A stretch of 64,000 nucleotides of DNA from Epiperipatus broadwayi (GCA_028023455.1 JAQFVV010006853.1:122001-186000); one strand, 5' to 3'; positions 37,373-50,026 are shown, counted from the stretch's first letter. Program-made: numbers and translations. Notes: a model not told the origin generated them from the sequence alone.

Positions 37373-37461
37373 GATTTTACATGACAATTTTAAAAACTAA
37401 CTATATATGAATATCAGATTTTACATGACAATTTTAAAAACTAACTATATATGAATATCAG
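37373..37461 (+). repeat. Two-copy tandem repeat, 44-bp period
   Basis: GATTTTACATGACAATTTTA, continuing to ATATATGAATATCA, is repeated at once without visible changes. It is young, either a slippage event or an assembly duplication. Confidence 0.85.
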
Positions 37462-37647
37462 GACATAACTGTCACCCACACGAGTGTTATATATATATGA
37501 TTCGATGTCTGTATTTTAAAAACAATATACATAATTATATAACTGAATATTTGTAAATACAGTAACTTAATAATTAAAAAATATTTTATCCACTTAGGAG
37601 TGCTTTCGATTATCCCAGTAATCTGTTTCAACTAAAGCTTTGAAATG

Positions 37648-37957
37648 CTAACTTTCCCATAATTTCGTGAGCTTAACATTTGCTGCTTGCCTGTTAATCA
37701 ATTCATATTTATATTTTTTTATTAACATAGTTTCTTTAATTTTTCTTTTGTTGTTATTTTTTTCAATTTGCAATATTTTTGCACTGTTAAAGTTGAAGTC
37801 AAAACCATAAATACATGATTTATTATGGTTGTAAAAAACAGTTGTTGAAATATTATTATCTACTATGCAATTTTCTTTTAATTTCTGAACATGTTTTAAT
37901 AATAGCAAGTGTTCTTTAGTTCTTTTTTCCAATGTACATCTAGATTCACCTATATAT
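37648..37957 (-). pseudogene. Penelope-like element C-terminal GIY-YIG endonuclease fragment (left arm)
   Basis: The minus frame reads YIGESRCTLEKRTKEH (second half of the GIY-YIG motif, then the conserved Arg), a stretch with HNKSCIYGFDFNFNSAKIL ('H....H.idf....il'-like), and the terminal INRQAANVKLTKLWES typical of PLE C-termini. It is open to its stop codon. The GIY half and the whole RT are missing, so it is a 5'-truncated fragment and not a functional gene. Known role: the endonuclease nicks target DNA for PLE retrotransposition. Confidence 0.75.
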
Positions 37958-38124
37958 GTATATGTATATGAATATGTAGGTGTTAGATAAAACCTCGTTT
38001 ATAAATAAAAAATTGTATCATATATAAATGGATATGTAGGTGTGGTTATTACTCCAAAGATAAAAACTCATTTATAAATAAAAATTGTGTCATATATAAA
38101 TGGATATGTAGGTGTGGTGATGGA

Positions 38125-38428
38125 TATATAGGTGAATCTAGATGTACATTGGAAAAAAGAACTAAAGAACACTTGCAATTATTAAAACGTGTTCAGAAAT
38201 TAAAAGAAAATTACATAGTAGATAATATTTCAGCATCTGTTTTTTACGACCATAATAAATCATGTATTTATGGTTTTGACTTCAACTTTAACAGTGCAAA
38301 AATATTGCAAATTGAAAAAAATAACAACAAAAAAAAATTAAAGAAACTATGCTAATAAACAAATATAAATTTGAATTGATTAACAGGCAAGCAGCAAACG
38401 TTAAGATCACGGAATTGTGGGAAAGTTA
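38125..38428 (+). pseudogene. Penelope-like GIY-YIG fragment (right arm), frameshifted
   Basis: The same domain as the left arm, on the plus strand (YIGESRCTLEKRTKEHLQLL). A lengthened A run near 38330-38338 shifts the frame and stops it early; the C-terminal INRQAANV-like part continues in another frame to about 38428. Differences from the left arm include one fewer residue in the VDN(N)IS stretch. Confidence 0.75.
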
Positions 38429-38550
38429 GCATTTCAAAGCTTTAGTTGAAACAGATTACTGGGATAATCGAAAGCGCCCCTAAGTGGATAAAATATTTTT
38501 TAATTATTAAGTTACTGTATTTACAAATATTCAGTTATATAATTACATAT

Positions 38551-40154
38551 ATATACATGATCATTAAGATAAAATTTTGTTTCATTAAACTACACAATAC
38601 CTTGCTTTTCTCTCTCCATTTCAAAAGAAAAATTTAAAAAAAAACAACAAGTCTTAACAGGAAAATGGCATGATATTTTTTTTTGAAGATGAATTTTCGT
38701 ATTTATATAACTCACAATTATAATTTTACTGTGAATCAAAATTATAAATAAAATAATGGTTTATTGCTAAGAAGTTTATAAAATATTCATGTACCAAAAA
38801 AGATAGAGGTGGGCCACAATCCATGGACCTTGAGTCCAGTGACCACCACTTTACCATTACATTAAACTATACAGATATGGGGTGGGGGATATATCATAGT
38901 TCTGTATTTACGTTATATGATATCTCCTGATTTTGTATTTATTAGTTGTTGTTTTTTTCAATCATTGAAATTAATTATTTGTTTACGAAATAAGTAGAAA
39001 AGTGTTTCAATTTTCTTTTTATTAATTGATGCTAATAATGTTCATTTATTAGACAGATTTCTTTTTATATGTATTTTTAATGGAAAATAATAAATTTTTA
39101 ATTAGACGCTTTAGAAAACATGAGAAATCAATTTTTTTGGTAGGCTTATAAAAAAGATTGAATTTAGCTTAACATTAAAGTTTATTGAGTCAAATATTTA
39201 GATCTCTAAAAAAAATGTAGAATTTTCAATTACTTTAAACATTATTTTCATTACATTACTTCTAGTATCTTTTTCTCACGCTTTTTTCTTTTTATATGTA
39301 TATAAGTGCCAACAGCCGAGTGATTTTTATATGTAAATTATTGCATAACATTCTTTATGCATAAACAAATCAGTGAATATTACTGCAACCTGTTATTCTG
39401 GAAACACTAGGTTGACATGACAACAGATTATAGTATTTTTCAATTAACTTTGTTTAAGAATGAGAACTATAATAATAAAATTTTTATATATGTGCATATA
39501 CATATATTTATAAAATCATGAGCTCAGCGCTTACTTTCAATCTCTATCTTTATGCACACACACACACATGTAAAATTATTTGAAGTGATATTAATGATTT
39601 GCAATGACATTAATTTTTTATATGCCAGGTAAAAATTTTCATAAATTTTTACTGATTACTATGCATATATAACAAGATTCAAGCTATAAGCTCCACCCAT
39701 ATTATGTCTTTTAAAAACATTTTAACTTTAATGAACATAGTAATCTTATTCTCACTAAATATCACTGTTGTTTTAAAATAAATTTATTACACTAGTAACA
39801 TAGTAATATACAGTTAAACTTTATAAAAAAAAATTACATAGCATTCAGAATAAAACTTGAATAGGTCAATGCAGAGAAAAAGATATCTTAATGAAACTAA
39901 GAAAGAAACGAAACTTTCACCCAAGTATCATCATGTAGACTTATAGGCGAAAGCAGAGATGTAATAACTCAATGTCATTTTTAAAGAGAGAACATAAATA
40001 ATTTAATTGAGATATTAATAATTAGAGCAAATTAATGTGGTATAAAAGCTAAACAGTAATTGATTTTGGATGGGTAGAGGGGAGAGTGGATGAGTGTCTT
40101 ATCATAAAGCACAATAACTTCTGGTAATTTTTTTTTGTAAATATATATATATAT
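38551..40154. other. Gene-free stretch
   Basis: No gene found. 38795-38850 (GAGGTGGGCCACAATCCATG, then ACC) resembles 62157-62190 and might be an old tRNA-derived repeat; support is thin. Confidence 0.45.
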
Positions 40155-42405
40155 TATAACGATCCAAACGAAGTGGTAGATCGCATCGCACCGCACCGCA
40201 CTACCAAAGGGCGCCATCTAGGCATTTGAGCCTAGAAAAATTTATAGAGTAGGCAGATACGCGCTGTTAGGATTCCACTTTATTTACATATTTAGATCGT
40301 TAGCCCATTGTCACTAGCTCAGTGGAATAGCAGAGATTTAATAATATCATTTACTAGTATATAAAAGAATAAAGTAAGCCACTGCCAGTAATTATCATAC
40401 AAACAGATTTATTTATGCACATATATATAAGGTTTAAAATTATTTTAGTGATTTACATTTAAACATTTAACATTATTTTTAACTTTGATTTTACTTTAAT
40501 TTACATTGAGTTACTATTATATTATAAATTTACATTTTTAATCAAGTTCGCACAGATGGGCTTATAAACCTGTTTAATATGTTGCTATAGATCGGTTACA
40601 TAGATTTCATTGGTCAAAAACATTTCAAAGTAAACATAAACGATCAAAATACAAAATTATTGATTACTGACAATTGCATAGGGAATTATAAGAAACCCTC
40701 TAGTATTCATTGTAAGATACTTGCATCGTCACCAATAACTTAAAAGACATCCGAATAAATACATTTTTAGATACTCACCGTAAGGTATCATTATTTATCG
40801 AATGTCTATATATTTTGATCAAATATGAAACGCAAAACATAGTTAACCGATAAACAATCCATGCAAGCGTCTATAAACAACTTAAATTTAATAGTTTTAT
40901 TTAGGATCGAGCCTGAATCGACTACATAGATTTGCATTTAAAAATAAAATATTCTATCCCTACTTAACCTTAGGCAACACATTTCGCAATCAACTGGCGC
41001 CAATCCATCTGATACATTCATGTATTCAATGTAGCATGATACGACAACACAACAATATTGTCAGGAATGTACATCTGAACAATATGTAGAAATAGAAACG
41101 ACATTGACTCTCCACCCACAGGGATGTGACATCTGTGGGCAAGTAGATCAATAAACTAAAAACTCCATAGGAATGGGCTGCGGTATTCTGCCGACTTACA
41201 AACCCATCCATAGGCAAACAGAGGGTGTGTGGCGTATATCTATAATCCTGCCCGTAGCGGATCTCATATTACACCTACTAATTACATAAATATATCCAAT
41301 CCATTGAACCAATTCAACTACGAAATGAACAACCCAAGATTACCCTCCCTTAATATATCTTTACAAATCGATACACCATTCACGCCCGACTTAAGTTTAA
41401 CATTTTTTTATAATTTATTTATCGGAAAACAGAAATCATAATAAAACTTAAAGAACAAATTTAAATAAATAAATAAATAAATGGAAATGATTTTACAAAT
41501 TAAATACATTAAATAAAATTATAACTAATTAATAAAATAATGTTGGTCAGATAGAATAATATTGAAATCATTTAAATCTGGAAAGTTTTTAATTTACTGT
41601 TCATAAATTTTAAAGTCTTACGGTTATTGAAATAGTTCATCTTCGTATATTCCTTGCCGTTTGCACGCGAATTCCCACGTCGTCCGAAGATTTGTATCCG
41701 GTTGATCGATTTATTTATCCTTTGGAGATTTTTTTTTTTTTTAGTGTAATTGGTCCTCAATGAAGCAACGATGGCCCACTTTTCTTCCTTTCTTACAGAA
41801 CTGAAGGGATTGAAGCTGTGCATCTTTTCCAATCCCCCAGCACTAACACCTAGCTGTTACATCATCAATAATCAATCACTCCTCATTCATTAACTACCAA
41901 GCTTTCCAAAACCTGTCCTTTTTATATTAATGTCAAGGATTGAATTAACATTGCGTCATGGAGTGATGATTCTTTCGCTGAGGTCCGATTTCCCAAATGG
42001 ATTTCTTTCATTGGCTAATCAGTTTCTATTGTTTTTTTTTTCTATCTGACTGAGGTTATTACATTTAAATGCTCAAGGCTGGTTTTAATTTAACTAATTA
42101 ACAATCATTTCCATTTCTAATTAATTACCCTGTTTTCCAAATCAAAAATATATTTAAAGACAGATTTAGAGATATAATTTTATCTCCAAATCTTTTTAAA
42201 ATTTAGTTTTAAAAATACCTTTTTCTTTAATAAAAATTTTATTTTAATAATTTTTTTTTATCTGTGCGACTTAATATATAAGAGTTTAAGACGATATTTT
42301 AATTTCAATTTTTAAAGAAAGTTTTTAAATGCGAACTTTTTATTTTAACTTGTTTAATAATATATATATAAAAAAACAATGTAACGAACGTCTGTGCTCG
42401 TTACA
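40155..42405 (-). repeat. LTR copy (3' LTR in element orientation)
   Basis: 2251 bp. By eye it differs from its partner at roughly a dozen to fifteen positions plus homopolymer lengths, so the insertion is recent. Its G+C-richer start (CGCATCGCACCGCACCGCAC) stands out from the surroundings. Short open frames at 41026-41217 and 41229-41441 are shared by both LTRs but have no recognisable domain. The terminal 26 bp contain a hairpin (TGTAACGA ... TCGTTACA). Confidence 0.85.
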
Positions 42406-43170
42406 TATCAGTAAAGTTACTTAAAAAAAAATGATCAAAAAAAAAAATATTTTACTTAGGGTTAGTAATTACGGTATTAACAAAATTTCCAAACATTCAG
42501 TTAATAATTTTACAAAAAACTATATACAAAAAGAAAAAGAAAATGTTGACCATCACCTACCTAAGGACCATTTACGTTAACACCCCTCCCCCCGAAAATT
42601 CTATTTTATTTTATCCATTTGATTTCTACTTACGGCATGACAAACAAATTATTTAACTTATTTAGGAAGGTTGCATTGAGATAAATATGTTCCAAGAGAA
42701 TGGATTTATACGTGTATATTTGCAGCACAATTATAACTACCACCAACTTATTTATGACTGATTGAAATGCATAAATAGGATTACACTGACGTAAATTCCC
42801 AACGGTACTCATCGTAAGGTACCACATTTCGATCATAAACTTCCATGGCTGTGCGCCTATACACGTTAACGCATAAATATATATTAACAAAAAAAAACAT
42901 ATCCAATGCAACCTTTTGATTTTCTTTTTAATTTACAAACATTAGTTTTAAAATTATTTATACTTTCTTTTATTTAATATATATGCGCAATTTCTTGCTG
43001 GCAGTGCTTTTATAAAATTTAAAAATATCCGACTTATGTAAGCAGATAAAACATTCATTTTGATAAAATTTGCTCAGGGTATTTGTGGTTTATTAAAGAT
43101 CGGAAATTTCAGCATTAATTCCCCTTCTCAGGGTCAATCTCTGAGGTAAGGCCACACTTGGGACGCCAAT
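42406..43170 (-). other. Coding-free interior of the young LTR element
   Basis: 765 bp. A purine-rich tract on the minus strand (GGGGGGAGGGG, plus 42584-42595) is directly followed by TGTTAACG, resembling a polypurine tract plus an LTR start, yet it lies about 180 bp inside. A 93-codon minus open frame (42630-42911) has no recognisable domain. The block CATCGTAAGGTACCA near 42808 repeats a motif also found twice in each LTR. Confidence 0.55.
43155..43168 (-). promoter_or_regulatory. Primer binding site
   Basis: Minus strand TGGCGTCCCAAGTG, 2 bp from the LTR end. It is complementary to a tRNA 3' end terminating in CCA. Minus-strand DNA synthesis starts here in LTR elements. It resembles the PBS-like site at 49468. 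Confidence 0.75.
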
Positions 43171-45427
43171 TATAACGATCCAAACGAAGTGGTAGATCGC
43201 ATCGCACCGCACCGCACTACCAAAGGGCGCCATCTAGGCATTTGAGCCTAGAAAAATTTATAGAGTAGGCAGATACGCGCTGTTAGGATTCCACTTTATT
43301 TACATATTTAGATCGTTAGCCCATTGTCACTAGCTCAGTGGAATAGCAGAGATTTAATAATATCATTTACTAGTATATAAAAGAATAAAGTAAGCCACTG
43401 CCAGTAATTATCATACAAACAGATTTATTTATGCACATATATATAAGGTTTAAAATTATTTTAATGATTTACATTTAAACATTTAACATTATTTTTAATT
43501 TTGATTTTACTTTAATTTACATTGAGTTACTATTATATTATAAATTTACATTTTTAATCAAGTTCGCACAGATGGGCTTATAAACCTGTTTAATATGTTG
43601 CTATAGATCGGTTACATAGATTTCAACGGTCAAAAACATTTCAAAGTAAACATAAACGATCAAAATACAAAATTATTGATTGCTGACAATTGCATAGGGA
43701 ATTATAAGAAACCCTCTAGTATTCATCGTAAGATACTTGCATCGTCACCAATAACTTAAAAGACATCCGAATAAATACATTTTTAGATACTCACCGTAAG
43801 GTATCATTATTTATCGAATGTCTATATATTTTGATCAAATATGAAACGCAAAACATAGTTAACCGATAAACAATCCATGCAAGCGTCTATAAACAACTTA
43901 AATTTAATAGTTTTATTTAGGATCGAGCCTGAATCGACTACATAGATTTGCATTTAAAAATAAAATATTCTATCCCTACTTAACCTTAGGCAACACATTT
44001 CGCAATCAACTGGTGCCAATCCATCTGATACATTCATGTATTCAATGTAGCATGATACGACAACACAACAATATTGTCAGGAATGTACATCTGAACAATA
44101 TGTAGAAATAGAAACGACATTGACTCTCCACCCACAGGGATGTGACATCTGTGGGCAAGTAGATCAATAAACTAAAAACTCCATAGGAATGGGCTGCGGT
44201 ATTCTGCCGACTTACAAACCCATCCATCGGCAAACAGAGGGTGTGTGGCGTATATCTATAATCCTGCCCGTAGCGGATCTCATATTACACCTACTAATTA
44301 CATAAATATATCCAATCCATTGAACCAATTCAACTACGAAATGAACAACCCAAGATTACCCTCCCTTAATATATCTTTACAAATCGATACAGCCATTCAC
44401 GCCCGACTTAAGTTTAACATTTTTTTATAATTTATTTATCGGAAAACAGAAATCATAATAAAACTTAAAGAACAAATTTAAATAAATAAATAAATAAATG
44501 GAAATGATTTTACAAATTAAATACATTAAATAAAATTATAACTAATTAATAAAATAATGTTGGTCAGATAGAATAATATTGAAATCATTTAAATCTGGAA
44601 AGTTTTTAATTTACTGTTCATAAATTTTAAAGTCTTACGGTTATTGAAATAGTTCATCTTCGTATATTCCTTGCCGTTTGCACGCGAATTCCCACGTCGT
44701 CCGAAGATTTGTATCCGGTTGATCGATTTATTTATCCTTTGGAGATTTTTTTTTTTTTTTTAGTGTAATTGGTCCTCAATGAAGCAACGATGGCCCACTT
44801 TTCTTCCTTTCTTACAGAACTGAAGGGATTGAAGCTGTGCGTCTTTTCCAATCCCCCCAGCACTAACACCTAGCTGTTACATCGTCAATAATCAATCACT
44901 CCTCATTCATTAACTACCAAGCTTTCCAAAACCTGTCCTTTTTATATTAATGTCAAGGATTGAATTAACATTGCGTCATGGAGTGATGATTCTTTCGCTG
45001 AGGTCCGATTTCCCAAATGGATTTCTTTCATTGGCTAATCAGTTTCTATTGTTTTTTTTTTTTTCTATCTGACTGAGGTTATTACATTTAAATGCTCAAG
45101 GCTGGTTTTAATTTAACTAATTAACAATCATTTCCATTTCTAATTAATTACCCTGTTTTCCAAATCAAAAATATATTTAAAGACAGATTTAGAGATATAA
45201 TTTTATCTCCAAATCTTTTTAAAATTTAGTTTTAAAAATACCTTTTTCTTTAATAAAAATTTTATTTTAATAATTTTTATTATCTGTGCGACTTAATATA
45301 TAAGAGTTTAAGACGATATTTTAATTTCAATTTTTAAAGAAAGTTTTTAAATGCGAACTTTTTATTTTAACTTGTTTAATAATATATATAAAAAAAAACA
45401 ATGTAACGAACGTCTGTGCTCGTTACA
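43171..45427 (-). repeat. LTR copy (5' LTR in element orientation)
   Basis: 2257 bp, partner of 40155-42405. It contains the same two short non-domain frames (44042-44233, 44245-44430); the second ends earlier because of an indel near 44390, which argues against it being a conserved gene. Confidence 0.85.
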
Positions 45428-47575
45428 ATATATATATATATATATAATATTTAAAGAATTATACATCACTGATTGTTAATTTAAAGTATTTATTATTTTT
45501 ATTTATATTGTCAAATTACTTTGTAATCCAGGTAAATAATACTAAAACTATATGATTGTAATAGGTTTTTCCTTTCTTTTGTTTATGTTATAATCAAATG
45601 ATTATTTTTCTGGAAGAGGTCGCTAAAAAAAAAAAAACAACAACAACAAAACGAAACAACCAATTTCATAATTAAAATCATTTTTTTTTTGGAAAAAAAT
45701 ATAGTCTGCTTTTAGTTTTCAAGGAAGGAACAGTGCTGAAATTTGGTAATTCAATTTTTTCATTTTAATTTGCAGAAATAAATGTAATCAAAGTAAAATT
45801 TTAATAATATAATGTGTGGCTAAATTTTTTTGATAAGATATCCTGATTTTCTTTACCATCTACCTATTTAAAGACCTTTTATACTTAAAAATTTATTGTC
45901 TCACGCTAAAGTTCAAAAATGACAGAATTAACTAAAAGAGTTACGAAAAATTATATTATATCTAAATTAAGGAAAAGAAGTGATTTCCAAGAAAAGATTA
46001 ATTATTTATTAACTTTATGTCATTTATTGATATTTTCTTGGTATAAAAAAAAATAATAATAATAATTGAAAGAAATATTTTGAAACCAAGGAAAATCAAC
46101 TAGAAACATTTTTGCGCTCTTTCTCAATATAGTCTGCCTGTACAAGTAATGTAGTTACATATGTTAAAATATGTTTTATTCACCAAGAATTGTCTGGAAA
46201 TAATAATAATGATGAATAAGATTAAATTATGCACCTGTATATAAAAAAATATATATAAAAAAAAAATATAAACTTTCTCAGAGTAAATATAGGAAAAGTT
46301 ATATAGGGGCATTCTTATGGAAAAGTTACCGTTAAAAAAATTTATAATTCCTAAAGTATGAACAAAACCAAATATCTTAGTGACTTAATGATAAAAATAA
46401 ATGATATATATATTATATTATACATCAGTTGGAATTATTAAAACTTCATGTACACGTAAATTGACTGCAGTAATTATCATAATAATCTCTTGGAAAATTG
46501 TGCATTTTTGTCCATAAGTAAGCTAGCTCATAAGTATACATATCGTCAATAAGAGAAAGAAAAAAAATATTGTGTATGTTTATCGTCTATCGTCAACTGT
46601 TCGTTATGTTAGAATATGTATATTTTATTTTCATGGATCCCAAATTGGTAGTAGTTTAATTCAAGTAAGAATTAATCTTCAATTCTGCTATATGTTTCTT
46701 TACCTAATTTATTAGACACACAAAATAAGAGAAAACTTTTATTTAAAGGAAATAATACCATGTGTTTATTGTTTTTAAACTTGCTTCATGAAATATGACT
46801 GGATAAAGCTCTTCACCTGGACCAATTGCTCAACAGAAAACATTTTCTAATGAGAGTGTATGCACTTGTTAATTAATGATTGTTTAAAACTAAGTTATAA
46901 ATGATATGTATTTTTTTTATATCACATAGATTAAAGTCTATATGGTCAAGTGATATTTAATAGCCTTGTAATAACAAAGGTATGTTTTGATATAATTATT
47001 ATAGGTTAAGTTGATATTTAACACGAAAGAAAAAAAAAATCTATAAAATATGTTTTAATTAGTACATCCAATTGTAGGTAGAAATTTTGTATGTTAGATA
47101 CGTAGAAAAAAAAATATTTAGATATATAAGGGGTAAAATAAATATTGAAAATTATCAGAAGTAACTAAAAAAAAAAAATGCTATAACAAATATTTCTTGT
47201 TAAAGTTGAAACGAATTTATACTGTATTAATTGAGGAATTTATTCCTAAATATTCTTAAATAACACATCCACTTTATTTAGTTTAAGATAGTATGCTACC
47301 AACTATTTTTGAATGTTCCTTTATTAAAACTAAAATTATTATACTTTTAGTCTATGATGTCCATTGATTTCAGATGTTGATCAAAGTATACCCGGTAACA
47401 TAAGTTTATTATGATTAGTGTATTTACTTATCCTGCCCAGATATAGCATTGGTATATGCTTAATATTCACATAGGTAATAATTATAATGTATTTATTTTG
47501 TGGGATGAAAAAATCATCTCCCCAAAAAGCTTTGTTCTCCATGAGAGGAAGATTTTAAATATAATGTTTGGGTAT
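45428..47575. other. Gene-free stretch
   Basis: No supported feature on either strand. Confidence 0.5.
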
Positions 47576-47800
47576 GTTTGTAGCCCAAGTGATCGATTCT
47601 CATAGATAGGACGATCAAGAATTTATCTAGCATGTAGTATGCTGCATCCGTTTAAATCCCAGGAGAGGATTGTATTTGGTGTGTGTTCGTTGTATGCCCA
47701 AGTAAGAGGCAAGAAAACACCAAAATATTTTAATGTAGTAGATTACTTTACAAACCTTCGTGGTTATTCCATATTTCTCATGTGAGAATAAAGATAGCTC
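47576..47800 (+). repeat. Possible Pol III-type SINE
   Basis: TAGCCCAAGTG (47581-47591) fits the box A consensus and CGTTTAAATCCC (47649-47660) fits box B with one change, 60 bp apart. No poly-A tail or target duplication was found, so the call is tentative. Confidence 0.35.
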
Positions 47801-49467
47801 CACCATGGAAGGTGTTGATTATTGTGCTTAATTTTGAAAGTTCCGGCAAGATAAAGGTTATATTGGAGGTGTTAGTTCCTTAAGATCCACTTTAGTATAA
47901 ATAGTGTGTTAGTAACTAGGGTCGATATCTGTATTGTGCTGCTAAATATTGCTAGTATTTGACAAGTAAATCAATGGAGAAAGTAATTAAAATTGCATAA
48001 TTTAAAACGCTTATTTACTGAAGGAATATTCAAATGCAATATTTAATTCTGGTTATTAATTCAATAATACTCATATTTCAAAAGTATACGTATAAATAAA
48101 ATTTGTATCATAACTTAAGTTAGCATTAAGTTAAATGTAAGATGGTAAGTGTAACTTCTGATAGCTGGACTATAATTAGAATAGGTTATCCCATTAAAGA
48201 CCATAAATAAAGTAAATGTATTAGAAATAAATTTAATATTTTGCATATTGCATATGATGGGATTAATCATTTAAAAAAAAAAAATAGTTAGTCAATAATT
48301 TTGAATAAAAGCTTCTACAAGGTTACCAAAATTTAATAAACAATGTATTGGTAATGAAATGTACTTTTAGTTGATCAATCCATATGATTGCATACAGGAG
48401 AAGTAGTAATCTCTAGTCCATAACCAAAAGAGTATACAGATTAATGTCAGTTATATTTTATGTTTTTTTTTTTTTATTACTATGGGATTATTGAATACAT
48501 TTTCATATATATTTTTTTTGATAATAATAAATTATAGTCTTGTTAAAATTTGTTGTAGATTCATTTTTTTTGTTTTTATATGCTAAATATAAGTGTTTGC
48601 ACAATATTTGCAAAACTTTTTCTTGAGTCCGAAATCATTTCAAATTCTTAAAAACTTAATATACCAGATAAATAAAGTTAAGCAGATCGGAATATGTCAT
48701 TATATTTTAGTTTAATGATAATTATTTATGGAGTTGAAAACTTAAGACTAAACATCCACCTTTATAAAAAAAAAAAAAAAAATGAATTCTTCCCAAACCA
48801 TTAACTTTGGTTGCACATTATTCCATTCCCATTTAGTTAAATGGTCTAAGTAATAAATCTTAGTTATATTATTGTGTTTTCATGGATGATGGAAGGACAC
48901 AAAAAGCACTCTTGTCTTTTTATTATTCTGACTGAGATTCTAAAAAAAAAAAAAAAAGCTGTTTTATTCAAAATTATACGTCATTATTGAATAGAATTAT
49001 CATCTCTTTAAATAATATAGCAGTGGATATGAGAGATGAAGACACATTGAATTTAAGTAAAAATAAATGTTTCCTATAGCCGACCAGAATGCCGGTCATA
49101 TGCTACAACACAATACTGCCGAGCATTTCCTTACATGAAACAAAGAACCCTGAGATTAATATTATTATAATTATTCTTTAAATTAATAAGTGATCAATTA
49201 TTGTTATTATTATAATTGTGGCATAGCTTAAGAGAATTGTATGTACAATTGTATTATATGAAAGGTATTTTGGATCATATTGGAAAATTAATAGATATGT
49301 TGCTTTTATTTTGGTTGCCTTAACAACAACCAGAAAAATTAATGTCACAAGTGCGGATAAAATAACTATTAGATATTGGATAAACCAACCAAATAATTTC
49401 TGATTAATACTGGGTTAGAAATAATAAATTTAATTAATCTTAATTAATTAATATCGTGGGTTAGAAA
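47801..49467. other. Gene-free stretch, probably including the 5' LTR of the gypsy element
   Basis: The 5' LTR of the element at 49.5-54.7 kb should end here, but its partner is not available because of the gap, so no boundary can be set. Otherwise nothing recognised. Confidence 0.4.
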
Positions 49468-49489
49468 TGGCCGCCCAACTATAGGGGCC
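49468..49489 (+). promoter_or_regulatory. Primer-binding-site-like sequence
   Basis: TGGCCGCCCAACTATAGGGG resembles a common retroelement PBS (TGGCGCCCAAC...-type) with one extra C. The gag start lies about 540 bp downstream. The LTR just before it does not show a clear CA end. Confidence 0.4.
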
Positions 49490-50026
49490 ATCGATGGATA
49501 TAGCTGGCCACAAGGAATTTAGTAAACTTTTCTAGAAGTCAATATTAATATTGTTTGCACTTGAATGGATTGGTTATTCATTGATTAAAAATATTTGCCA
49601 ATAATGAATTGTTTTAGCCATAAGATATTATGTGAATATCTATTATATGATCTAATCTTTTGCCACTGAAAAATAAATAATTAAGTTGTCAGTTTATGAT
49701 GTTGTGGTCTGTAGGCAATTCCATAAAACACTGTAATGATTTTATCATTTATGATGATCTGTTTGTCTGGTCTTGTGATTGGCACTTATGCTATATTACA
49801 TAATATCTAATGATATTTATATGGACTAAGAAGCATATTTAGTAGTTAATGTTGGAGCTTGAGGTATATTAAATGTCAGAGCATAGTTTTTTTGGTGTAG
49901 ATTGTTTTTGATAGGAGAGGCATGGAGGCTGGATGTCTTGTCAATAATTTCTTATCGATAAATTTATTAATAGTTCATTGTTAATATTTCAGTACTGTTC
50001 AATACTAAAAGAGTTAGAATTTTAAT

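Larger units (their letters stand above)
37527..38550. repeat. Head-to-head pair of Penelope-like 3' ends
   Basis: Arms of about 425 bp (37527-37957 and 38125-38550) are close inverses. Each holds the C-terminal GIY-YIG coding piece and about 120 bp of 3' untranslated sequence (AAGTGGATAAAATATTTTTT, then ACTGTATTTACAAATATTCAG). A spacer of about 170 bp holds two to three copies of a TTTATAAATAAAAATTGTGT + CATATATAAATGGATATG unit. PLEs are known for truncated and inverted neighbouring copies; here both partners are truncated at nearly the same internal point. Confidence 0.8.
40155..45427 (-). mobile_element. Young non-autonomous LTR element with 2.25-kb LTRs, 5.27 kb
   Basis: Near-identical direct repeats (40155-42405 and 43171-45427) enclose only 765 bp. 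The ends form a short inverted repeat (TATAACGA ... TCGTTACA, the first base pair presumably TG originally). On the minus strand, the inner side of the 43171 LTR is followed after 2 bp by TGGCGTCCCAAGTG, a strong tRNA primer binding site; this fixes minus orientation. TA repeats flank both outer ends. No gag, pol or RT is visible, so it is of the large-LTR, coding-free type. Confidence 0.85.

Noticed and set aside
38795-38850. tRNA gene or SINE from the GGTGGTCACTGGACTCAAGG-like minus strand
   Set aside because: A possible anticodon-arm hairpin exists, but no convincing box B or acceptor pairing; only a weak relative at 62157.
41026-44430. Pairs of identical short open frames (63 and 61-70 codons) at 41.0-41.4 and 44.0-44.4 kb as conserved genes
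   Set aside because: They are duplicated only because both lie in the LTR copies of one element. They have no domain, and an indel changes the end of the second one.
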